Of a stretch of DNA of 64,000 nucleotides, positions 57,236-64,000 are shown piece by piece. The notes beneath the pieces are model-generated. The model searched no databases and was not told the origin of the DNA. It saw nothing but the letters and a program-made list of their open reading frames with translations. The translations under genes were made by a program, and so were the position numbers. Positions within the stretch are counted from its first letter, which is position 1. Each line of letters opens with the position of its first letter. Where the stretch lies: assembly GCF_000473895.1 (NCBI RefSeq), contig NZ_ASSJ01000008.1, positions 1-64,000 of the forward strand, given 5' to 3'. The stretch comes from Rubidibacter lacunae KORDI 51-2 (GTDB lineage: Bacteria > Cyanobacteriota > Cyanobacteriia > Cyanobacteriales > Rubidibacteraceae).

Positions 57236-58159
57236 ATGAGTGTCAATCGACTTGCCAGCGGCTCGCTCTGTTGGCGTACTGGGATGCTAACGCTTGCCTG
57301 GTTGGGACTGCAAAGCGGGACCGCGATCGCGCAATCCGGTCTGCCGACCGCTGCACCAGCCGGACAAACTGGAAGCTGTCGGCCGTCGGTACTGTCGCAG
57401 CTAGAGCGCCATACAGTGAGTGCTGGCGAGACAATCTCGAGCATTGCCGCGCGCTATGGTTTGTATCCTGGGACGATCGCGCGGCTCAATCCCGGCGTGC
57501 CGGATGCGCCTGCATCGGGAATGGAAGTTTTGGTGCCGCCATTTAACGGCATGCGCTTGGAAGTGCCCTCAGGCACTACCTGGAACGATTTGGAAACAGC
57601 TTATGGCGTCCGAGCCGACGTGCTGTTCGAGCTGAATGGTTGCACGCCGCGTCCCGAATCCGTATTCTTGCCAGGCGTGAATTGGTCTCCTACCGGACGA
57701 GTCGGGGACTACAACGGTTTCGACGGCTATCCGCTACCGGAACGTGCCGAAGTTACGCTCGCTTACGGTCCGCACGGGCGCGGCTTCCACAGTGGCCTCG
57801 ATTTGCAAGCTGCGCCGGGCACGCCGGTGCTGGCAGTGGCTGCCGGAACTACGGCCTTCGTCGGACCGAGCGATGCCTATGGCAATCTGGTCATTGTCAA
57901 TCATCCCGACGGCCGACAGACGCGCTACGCACACCTGGGCGAGCTGGGAGTAACGGTCGGGCAACCTGTCGTCGCCGGTCAGCAAGTAGGTACCGTTGGG
58001 ACGAGCGGCGTTCCGGACGCGCGGAAGCCGCACCTGCACTTTGAAATACGCATCCGCACGCCGCAGGGATGGGTCGCCCAGGATCCGGTGCTGCATTTAA
58101 TCGGCGATCGCAGCAACCCCGAGACCAACCGCTATACTGGCGAGGAATTGAGCAAATGA
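57236..58159 (+). CDS. LysM-containing M23 family metallopeptidase
   Basis: This is an exported peptidoglycan-hydrolase-like protein. The ATG at 57236 starts a 307-residue precursor with a signal peptide (SLCWRTGMLTLAWLGLQSGT, ending AIAQS). Two LysM modules follow: RHTVSAGETISSIAARYGL and RLEVPSGTTWNDLETAYGV. The C-terminal M23 domain has the zinc ligands in GFHSGLDL (HxxxD) and RKPHLHFEIRI (HxH), with VGTSGVPDARKPH between. It likely trims cell-wall peptides or activates amidases. Confidence 0.93.
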   Translation: MSVNRLASGSLCWRTGMLTLAWLGLQSGTAIAQSGLPTAAPAGQTGSCRPSVLSQLERHTVSAGETISSIAARYGLYPGTIARLNPGVPDAPASGMEVLVPPFNGMRLEVPSGTTWNDLETAYGVRADVLFELNGCTPRPESVFLPGVNWSPTGRVGDYNGFDGYPLPERAEVTLAYGPHGRGFHSGLDLQAAPGTPVLAVAAGTTAFVGPSDAYGNLVIVNHPDGRQTRYAHLGELGVTVGQPVVAGQQVGTVGTSGVPDARKPHLHFEIRIRTPQGWVAQDPVLHLIGDRSNPETNRYTGEELSK

Positions 58160-58236
58160 GACGGATGCGGTCGCTGGCTAGAAGGCGTCTAATTTCTCGC
58201 GCGCGGTCTGCAACAGCTGTAGCGAGCTAGATAACC

Positions 58237-58861
58237 ATGGACGTAGAGAGGGACCGAAAGCGATGGAGGGCGTGGCAGTGGATCGCCCTCGGGTGCGGGG
58301 GGACTCTCTTTGTGGGGTTGGGGCTGTTGGCAATCGGCGGGTACCTTATTACCCTTAGTGTCAGCAGGTCAAACAACCCCGAGGAGGCGCGTGCCGCCCT
58401 TTTGCCTACGAGATTCCGGGTGGAGATCGCGGTTTCGCCAGCATCAGCATGTTCGGCTTCGCGGTCTCGCAGGTCTCCGACCTCAACGAACCGCCGACGG
58501 CGTTCTTGTCTGTCGTTCAGTTGCCATGAGTCGGCGACGCGTCAGCCCCAGCAGTCGAAACAACCAATTTCGAGCAGAGACTCCTCGACTCGGCGCGCGA
58601 GTCGCTGATGCTGGCGGCAGGGCAACCTTGGATGAAATGCCCGAGCGAATGGAGCTGGTGGAGCTTTGTGGTGCAACCGTGCCCGTGACGAACTTGGCAG
58701 GGCAAGTGCGCGTTGCAGAAACGCCCGAGGCTATGCAGATAGTGGAATATTCGGCATCGGTCAGCTACGAAGGCCAAATCCGCATCGTATATGTCTACAC
58801 GAAAGGTGCCGAAGCTGTTTCGCGCGCAGCAGCAATTTTCGACTCCTTGGAATGTCAGTAA
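58237..58861 (+). pseudogene. Membrane-anchored hypothetical protein gene, disrupted
   Basis: Three frames each hold part of one protein. 58237 to about 58395 encodes a basic start and one span (WIALGCGGTLFVGLGLLAIG). About 58395-58625 in another frame gives RPFAYEIPGGDRGFASISMF, a TGA at 58527-58529, then NFEQRLLDSARESLMLAAG. About 58625-58861 in the third frame gives LDEMPERMELVELCGATVPV and YTKGAEAVSRAAAIFDSLEC. The pieces fit one beta-rich extracytoplasmic protein of about 205 residues. Two indels and one stop break it. Function unknown. Confidence 0.65.
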
Positions 58862-58918
58862 AGGCCCGTACGGCCGGCGCGGGCGATCGCCTTGCCTTCA
58901 CCCGCGCGCATGCCAAAA

Positions 58919-59767
58919 TCAACCGACCTCGCGACGCAGGAAATCAATTAAGTCGCCGGAGATGTCCTCGCTCCAGTGTTCTTGCGGGTAATGTTTGGCA
59001 TCGGGCAGCTTGGTAAGTTCGATATTGTCTGCTGCCGCGATCGCCTCGACCGCTGCCACGTCCAGCCAGGGATCGCGCGCGCCCCAGAAGATCGCTGTCG
59101 GTTTCGTCCAGGATTGCCAGCCGATGTCCAGCTCCGTCATCGCCTTGGCAAACTGCATGTTTTGAACGGCCATCAACAGGGAACGCCCGACTGCCGAACT
59201 CTCCAGAAACGGTGCGCGATAGGTGGCTAAATCGCGATCGTCGATGCGGAAACCGCTGCCACCCTCGAGCGTGCGATCCACCAACAGCGGGTCTTGGGTC
59301 AGCATGTCGCCGACAAACGGGATACCCCACTGTCGCATCGTCCAGGGCAGTCGCGCTGCCATCGATAGCGGTGCGTTCAGAACGACCAACCGCTCAATAC
59401 GCTCGGGATGGCGCTGCGCGTACTGCAGCCCCACCGAACCGAGAAACCCTTGCACCACAATCGATACACGATCGCAGCCCGCGGCATCCAGAAAATCCCC
59501 CAGTGCGGCAACGAATGCATCCGGCGTGTAACGAAAATCGAAGCGGTCCGGCTTGTCAGAGCGTCCCGAACCGAGCCAATCGGGGGCGATCGCGCGAAAC
59601 CCCGCTTCAGCCAGCGTTGGCATTAAATAGCGCCAGCAAAATCCGTGAGACGGCAACCCGTGCAGAAGCACGACAGGAGATTCACGCGGCGTGCGGTCGG
59701 GCGCGCTCTCGCGATAAAACCAGGTGAATTTGCCTGCCGTCACCGTTTGCTCGGCAATTCCAGCCAT
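58919..59767 (-). CDS. Alpha/beta-hydrolase-fold protein lacking the usual nucleophile
   Basis: The ATG at 59765-59767 gives 282 residues. VVLLHGLPSHGFCWRYLMPT is the oxyanion-loop region and PDWLGSGRSDKP is typical of haloalkane-dehalogenase-like hydrolases. At the nucleophile elbow, where VVQDWGG is normal, it has VVQGFLGSVGLQYAQRH, so the Asp/Ser is Gly. The late KHYPQEHWSED has the His. From memory this variant elbow recurs in cyanobacterial relatives, so it is probably not a sequencing slip. Enzymatic activity is doubtful. Confidence 0.85.
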   Translation of the reverse strand: MAGIAEQTVTAGKFTWFYRESAPDRTPRESPVVLLHGLPSHGFCWRYLMPTLAEAGFRAIAPDWLGSGRSDKPDRFDFRYTPDAFVAALGDFLDAAGCDRVSIVVQGFLGSVGLQYAQRHPERIERLVVLNAPLSMAARLPWTMRQWGIPFVGDMLTQDPLLVDRTLEGGSGFRIDDRDLATYRAPFLESSAVGRSLLMAVQNMQFAKAMTELDIGWQSWTKPTAIFWGARDPWLDVAAVEAIAAADNIELTKLPDAKHYPQEHWSEDISGDLIDFLRREVG

Positions 59768-59872
59768 TTCCGCGCTCCAGCTAGCGTACCGAGCAATTAT
59801 ACGGGGAAGCCGAACCCGCTCGGTTGCGATCCGCATTAGCGTTACAACAACTTGCCAAGATCGGGCTCGGTT

Positions 59873-60274
59873 CTAGAATGGTAACCGTGCGCGGCGGTTG
59901 AGGAAGTTCTGCAAGCGATCGCGCCAGGTGGGCGGCGTCCAGGTGCCTCGGTCTTCCCATTCGGCAACAATTTGCCGGCCGAGCAAGGTGAGCCGAAACT
60001 TGTCGGTGATGCCTTGACCGTCTACCTCGCGACGCAACATGCCGACCTGGATCAGCCACATCAGAGCGGCTTCAGCAGCCAGCTCTGTCAGCGCGCGGCG
60101 AGCATAACCGTTGTCAATGCCTCGCTTGTCCGCGATCGCCGGCAACGCCACGCCCTGTTGGCGCATGTCTGCAAAAAGCGCGAGGAAGAATGGCGAGCAG
60201 CGCAATGCCAGATCGGCTCGAGCGATTGTTGCCGCGGGATATTGGATTTCATCTTGAGGCGATGCGGTTGTCAC
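59873..60274 (-). CDS. Npun_F0494-type protein
   Basis: This 133-residue soluble protein starts at GTG 60272-60274. YPAATIARADLALRCSPFFL, EAALMWLIQVGMLRREVDGQ and KFRLTLLGRQIVAEWEDRG match a small cyanobacterial family annotated as Npun_F0494. The C-terminal half looks like a winged helix, so DNA binding is possible. Function unproven. It lies 106 nt upstream of the hydrolase gene on the same strand. Confidence 0.8.
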   Translation of the reverse strand: MTTASPQDEIQYPAATIARADLALRCSPFFLALFADMRQQGVALPAIADKRGIDNGYARRALTELAAEAALMWLIQVGMLRREVDGQGITDKFRLTLLGRQIVAEWEDRGTWTPPTWRDRLQNFLNRRARLPF

Positions 60275-60662
60275 TGTTTGTCCCGAAGAATCTCGACCTG
60301 GCTTGGTTACATTCCTGCCTATTGTAAAGTTCGCGATTATAAAGTTCGCGATCGCCCGACCGCCGGGCTTTCAGAGATGCTTTTCGACCTGAATGGAGGT
60401 GTGTGTATTCGTACTTCGATCGGCGCAGATCGAATTCCAGTGCTCCATCCGGGACCTCAATTATCGCTCGAAAAACTCTGAAACCAAACCCGGGGGAATC
60501 TCATCTGAACCAGAACCCTGAAGGTCCCCCAGCAAGAGCTTGCAGGAATTTAGTTCTGGTAAGTATTTAGCCGTGTTTGATATGAGTATGACGATTGTCC
60601 CTCTTAGCAACTGGTTTGATTGCCAGCCTCGCTCGCAGCAAAACCACTGACTCGAGGGACAA
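60275..60662. other. Intergenic region between Npun_F0494-type and MFS genes
   Basis: These 388 nt include the terminator-like inverted repeat at 60594-60663. I see no gene in the rest. Confidence 0.35.
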
Positions 60663-60663
60663 T
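60594..60663 (-). terminator. Long hairpin right after MFS stop
   Basis: ATTGTCCCTC (60594-60603) and GAGGGACAAT (60654-60663) are perfectly complementary. The second arm touches the MFS stop codon. CTGG/CCAG near 60611-60626 can form an inner stem. A structured 3' end is likely. No T-run was found. Confidence 0.45.
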
Positions 60664-61940
60664 TAGGTTACGGCTTCGGGTACGCGGACGGCGTATGGGT
60701 CGCTATCCTGTCCGGTGGCAAACCGTAACGAATGCACTAAGTCCTTACTAGATCGAGTCAGGAAGACTGCCAGCGCCAGCGCCGCCAGCCCAGCTGCCAA
60801 AAAGAACAAGCCCCGGTAACCAACGGCAAGCGATAGCGAACCCAGCAGCGGACCCCCGAGGGCGATCCCGAAATCGTACCCAAACAAGCACAGCGAGTAG
60901 ATTTTGCCGCGCTCGTGAGCTCGCGAGCGGTCGGCCATCAAGGCAATTGCCATGGGAATCAGCGTGCCCGCCCCGGCTCCCTGCAACACCGCCGCCCCGA
61001 GGATTTGCTGCGGTGATTGCGCTGTTGCCAAGATAAACATCGCCGTGATGTAAGCAACTAAGCTGCAGCTAATGAACAGTCCGCGCCCGTAGCGATCGCT
61101 CGCGCGGCCAACGTAGACGCGCACCGTGAAGCTTGCCAAGGCCGACGTGGTGTAGAACCAGCCTGGATTCAGCGGCACGCTAAGGTCGCGCACGTAGAGC
61201 GGCAAGTACGACGCTAGCGTCCCGAACACCAAGCCCATCAGCAACATCACTGTTGCCGGCGTCCGCAGGCGATCGCCAAGGAGCAATTGCCAAAACTGCT
61301 TATCGTCCGAGCCGATTTGAGCCACTGCATCTTGACGCGCGCGCGATCGCGGCTCGTGTACGAGCGCGGCCGAAAAGAATCCCCAGAACCCTGCTGCTGC
61401 CGAGACCAAAAAGAGGGTCGTGTAACCTGCTTGAACCTGCAGCAAACCACCAACTGCAGGTCCCAGTGCCATGCCGATCGGCACGACCAAACTCATGTAG
61501 CCAATTAACTCGCCTTTCTTCTCCGGCGGCGAAATGTCAACCACTAAAGTACTGTAGCCCGTGGTAAAGGCAGCAATGCTAATCCCGTGAAACGCCCGAA
61601 AGAGAGCGAGTAGAGCGACTGAGTGCACCAGCGCGTAGCAGAGCGGCGCTGTGCCGACAATGGCTGTCCCCAACAGCACGACTGCCTTGCGACTGTGGCG
61701 ATCCGCCGCACGCCCCAGAATCGAGCGAAAAAGTAGTAGCCCGATCGCAAAGCTGCCCATCACCCAGCCGACCAGATAGTCGGAGCCGCTCGCGTCCCGG
61801 ATGTACGGCGGGAGCGTCGGCAGCAACATTGTCAGACTCGACCAGAACATCAAGCCTGACAGAAACAACGCCGCCAGATTGCGTTGCTGAGGGGGCGCGA
61901 GCGTTTGAAAAACCTTCAATTTACCTGAACCTCGGTACAT
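60663..61940 (-). CDS. Major facilitator superfamily transporter
   Basis: This 425-residue inner-membrane transporter has about twelve spans. The ATG at 61938-61940 starts MYRGSGKLKVFQTL. Motif A is GRAADRHSRKAVVLLG between spans 2 and 3, and its repeat is GRASDRYGRGLFI in the second half. GPAVGGLLQVQAG resembles the antiporter motif C of drug exporters. The substrate is unknown, and drug or metabolite efflux fits. The DPM1-like gene upstream on the same strand is 26 nt away, so they may be cotranscribed. Confidence 0.88.
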   Translation of the reverse strand: MYRGSGKLKVFQTLAPPQQRNLAALFLSGLMFWSSLTMLLPTLPPYIRDASGSDYLVGWVMGSFAIGLLLFRSILGRAADRHSRKAVVLLGTAIVGTAPLCYALVHSVALLALFRAFHGISIAAFTTGYSTLVVDISPPEKKGELIGYMSLVVPIGMALGPAVGGLLQVQAGYTTLFLVSAAAGFWGFFSAALVHEPRSRARQDAVAQIGSDDKQFWQLLLGDRLRTPATVMLLMGLVFGTLASYLPLYVRDLSVPLNPGWFYTTSALASFTVRVYVGRASDRYGRGLFISCSLVAYITAMFILATAQSPQQILGAAVLQGAGAGTLIPMAIALMADRSRAHERGKIYSLCLFGYDFGIALGGPLLGSLSLAVGYRGLFFLAAGLAALALAVFLTRSSKDLVHSLRFATGQDSDPYAVRVPEAVT

Positions 61941-61966
61941 AAACAAACGCGATCGCGTCAGTCGAA

Positions 61967-63007
61967 TCAGGTTTTTTCCGCAGGGCGATCGAGTCCCGCT
62001 TCTTCACTATTCTTAATACTGCCGCCAACGACCTCCCTCACGCGGTAGATGGGACGCCCTTGGGACTCGTGATACGTCCGCATCAGCAGCTCGCCCAATA
62101 ACCCGAAGCAAAATAACTGCACGCCAGCTAGCAGCAGCACCACGACTAAAATCAACAGCGGGCGATCGCCGATATTTTGGTTCATCATCAGCTTGAGCGC
62201 GCTGAGGTAAATGCCAAGTAGCACGCCAGCTGAGAACGATAGCAACCCCAGCGAGCCGAAGACGTGCATCGGGCGCGTGAGGAATTTCTTCATAAACCAA
62301 ACGGTCAGCAAGTCCATTAGCACCCGGAAGGTACGCCCCAGCCCGTATTTACTCTGTCCGAAGCGGCGAGCGTGGTGCTGAACGGGGATTTCGGCGATTT
62401 TCGCCCCTTCAATGAAAGCGAGGGCGGGCAGGAAGCGATGGAGTTCGCCGTAGAGGTTCATGTCTGCCAATAGCTCAGAACGATAAGCCTTTAGAGAACA
62501 ACCGTAGTCGTGGAGCTTGACCCCCGTTACTTTGCCGATCAGCCAATTGGCAATGCGCGAGGGAAGCAAGCGCGTGAGCGCTGCGTCTTGGCGTTGCTTG
62601 CGCCAGCCGCTGACGAGGTCGTAGCCTTCGTCGAGTTTGGCCAGTAATTGTGGTATGTCGCTCGGGTCATTTTGCAAGTCGGCGTCGAGGGAAACGATCG
62701 CCGCACCGCAGGCGTGCTCGAAACCAGCGGCCATGGCAGCGGTTTGACCGTAGTTGCGACGCAGCAAAATCGCTCTTAGGTCGGCGCGATCGCGAGCAAG
62801 TGTTTTGAGCAGGTCGGCAGAACCGTCGCTGGAGCCGTCGTCGGCGCAGACGATTTCATAGCAGAGTCCAGTGGCCGCAAACGTGGTGGCAATCGCGTCG
62901 ATCAGGGCTGGGAGGCTTTCAATTTCGTTGTAAATCGGAAGGACCACCGAAACGTCCGGACGCTCGGTGGTGCTGGGGGCAGCGGGCAGCGGGGACATAC
63001 GGACCAT
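61967..63007 (-). CDS. Polyprenyl-phosphate glycosyltransferase (DPM1/ArnC type)
   Basis: This 346-residue GT2 has the domain VSVVLPIYNEIESLPALIDA, CADDGSSDGSADLL, SLDADLQNDPSDIPQLL and LHDYGCSLKAYRSEL. Two C-terminal spans (about 250-310) follow, including PLLILVVVLLLAGVQLFCFG, and it ends GRPIYRVREVV. Such enzymes load a sugar onto undecaprenyl phosphate for lipid or surface modification. Start at ATG 63005-63007 or 62998. Probably cotranscribed with the MFS gene. Confidence 0.92.
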   Translation of the reverse strand: MVRMSPLPAAPSTTERPDVSVVLPIYNEIESLPALIDAIATTFAATGLCYEIVCADDGSSDGSADLLKTLARDRADLRAILLRRNYGQTAAMAAGFEHACGAAIVSLDADLQNDPSDIPQLLAKLDEGYDLVSGWRKQRQDAALTRLLPSRIANWLIGKVTGVKLHDYGCSLKAYRSELLADMNLYGELHRFLPALAFIEGAKIAEIPVQHHARRFGQSKYGLGRTFRVLMDLLTVWFMKKFLTRPMHVFGSLGLLSFSAGVLLGIYLSALKLMMNQNIGDRPLLILVVVLLLAGVQLFCFGLLGELLMRTYHESQGRPIYRVREVVGGSIKNSEEAGLDRPAEKT

Positions 63008-63141
63008 GAGCGGCAGGCAACCTTTGACGACAGGGCGGAAGGAGACGGACTGGCAATGAACGAGTGATAGCGATCGCCTGCGGGGGCGCTAAAGTTGAAA
63101 ATCGAGAGCTTGATTGCCTTTCGACGAGATTCTCGCTAACT

Positions 63142-64000
63142 ATGTCGTTCTACCATTCCGACGCCCTGCTCGACCAATTGGGTGCTGATGTACTCGCGGC
63201 CGTGTGGAAGGAGTTCCCGTCCTTATCCAAAACACACCTAGCCCTGACGTGGCTGGTGTACGACCCACCAGTTGTTGTAAATACGGGCGGCGCGCTCTCA
63301 GCAGAGGAGTTTTGGAAGCACTCGATGCGCGGCTTCTGCTATCGCGGTGTGGAGCCGTTTTATCCTGCTAGCATCGTGAAGTTGTTCTATCTGGTGGCGG
63401 CCCACGAGTGGCTGGAGCAGGAGATGATCCCGCTGTCCGGAGAGCTGGAACGGGCGCTACACGACTCGATCGTATTTTCCTACGACGACGCAGCCGGCCT
63501 GGTGGTGGATGCGCTAACGGGAACAACCAGCGGTTTGGAGTTGCCGCCAGGCCCGCTCGAGACCTGGGCAGCCCAGCGCAACATCGTCAATCGCTATTAC
63601 CAATCGCTGGGATGGGAAGAACTGAAAGACATCAATGTTAATCAAAAAACATGGTGCGACGGCCCTTACGGACGGGAGCGCCAGTTTGCTGGAGACCTCT
63701 TGGAAAATCGCAACCAGCTAACAACCGATGCGGTGGCGCGACTGTTACACGCAATTGCGGGCGGCGTGGCCGTATCGTCTGCGCGATCGCAAGTAATGAT
63801 GCAGTTGCTGCAACGCGATTTGACTCGTCCGGAACAATACGAAAATCACGGTGAAAACCAGATAGCGGGCTTTTTGTCTGAGAGTCTGCCGCCGACAGCA
63901 CGCGTTTGGTCGAAGGGCGGATGGACGCGTCAGGTTCGGCACGATGCTGCCTACATCGAGCTGCCGGACTGTCGCCCGTATCTATTGGTGGTGTTCGCGC
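63142..64000 (+). CDS. Beta-lactamase-like serine hydrolase (3' end beyond window)
   Basis: This is an open frame from ATG 63142 running off the right edge, so 286 residues are visible. The SxxK motif is ASIVKLFYLVAAHEWLEQ (Ser-Ile-Val-Lys) and the late KGGWTRQVRHDAAYIELP is a KTG-like element, a pattern of class A beta-lactamase/PBP-type hydrolases. There is no signal peptide at this start, so it may be cytoplasmic. Cyanobacterial relatives exist, but the substrate is unknown. Divergent from the DPM1-like gene. Confidence 0.85.
   Translation, partial: MSFYHSDALLDQLGADVLAAVWKEFPSLSKTHLALTWLVYDPPVVVNTGGALSAEEFWKHSMRGFCYRGVEPFYPASIVKLFYLVAAHEWLEQEMIPLSGELERALHDSIVFSYDDAAGLVVDALTGTTSGLELPPGPLETWAAQRNIVNRYYQSLGWEELKDINVNQKTWCDGPYGRERQFAGDLLENRNQLTTDAVARLLHAIAGGVAVSSARSQVMMQLLQRDLTRPEQYENHGENQIAGFLSESLPPTARVWSKGGWTRQVRHDAAYIELPDCRPYLLVVFA

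Noticed and set aside
1-64000. CRISPR array or prophage
   Set aside because: No regularly spaced repeat, cas gene or phage structural gene was found. Only a lone phage-like gene at 35.8 kb is present.

Overview
The window is chromosomal DNA of a cyanobacterium. It carries a thylakoid-type plastocyanin, a likely photosystem II assembly factor, the cyanobacterial sufR/sufBCDS arrangement, and many families known mainly from cyanobacteria (DUF1997, DUF3288, Npun_F0494-type, PDZ/radical-SAM DUF512). The octamer GCGATCGC (HIP1) is scattered densely through genes on both strands. The DNA is fairly GC-rich by eye. A unicellular, marine, Rubidibacter-like chroococcalean would fit, but that is only a guess.

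Layout. 0.0-9.4 kb: a rhomboid protease cut by the window edge, petE, a TolC-like outer-membrane protein, a DUF512 radical-SAM protein, and three glycosyltransferases (WecG/TagA, GT2, GT4) of a surface-polysaccharide locus. 9.4-15.5 kb: divergent sufR and sufB-sufC-sufD-sufS, the Fe-S assembly system, with two SufR-type operator sites between them. 16-21.9 kb: msrP, a frameshifted TPR pseudogene, a small thylakoid-type membrane protein, ruvB, hisF, a 60-residue membrane protein and a DHH phosphoesterase. 22.2-23.9 kb: a graveyard holding an IS630 transposase tail, the wreck of a bacterial dynamin-like gene and an IS66 transposase head. 24-33 kb: dtd-DUF3288, a TPR lipoprotein, a Ca/Na antiporter, a long-form RmlA, a GT2-GtrA fusion, cdsA, cbiT and a GerMN protein. 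33.1-36.5 kb: a decayed IS630-type transposase, an AT-rich orphan ORF, a 210-bp MITE with perfect inverted ends and TA flanks, and a lone phage-like gene. 36.6-47.1 kb: a histidine kinase with a degenerate ATPase domain, the pyrF-hypothetical-methyltransferase operon, a large cyanobacterial hypothetical protein, hisS, DUF1997, pheA and a LON-domain protein. 47.1-52.0 kb: the str operon rpsL-rpsG-fusA-tuf-rpsJ. 52.4-64 kb: an A-type Fe-S carrier, a sugar-isomerase-type cupin, a YebC regulator, purF, upp, a LysM/M23 peptidase, a pseudogene, an alpha/beta hydrolase lacking the usual nucleophile, an Npun_F0494-type protein, an MFS transporter, a DPM1-like glycosyltransferase and a truncated beta-lactamase-like serine hydrolase.

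Most genes are housekeeping and intact. The noteworthy material lies in the intergenic spaces: several genes broken by single-base indels and stops, IS relics, a MITE, a dispersed repeat of about 150 bp present at 27.3 kb and 52.2 kb, nested palindromes upstream of petE, and the paired SufR sites. I did not see a CRISPR array, prophage, rRNA or tRNA gene. No clearly new multi-gene system is evident. The best leads are the dispersed repeat, the MITE, the dynamin wreck, and two conserved proteins with altered catalytic sites.
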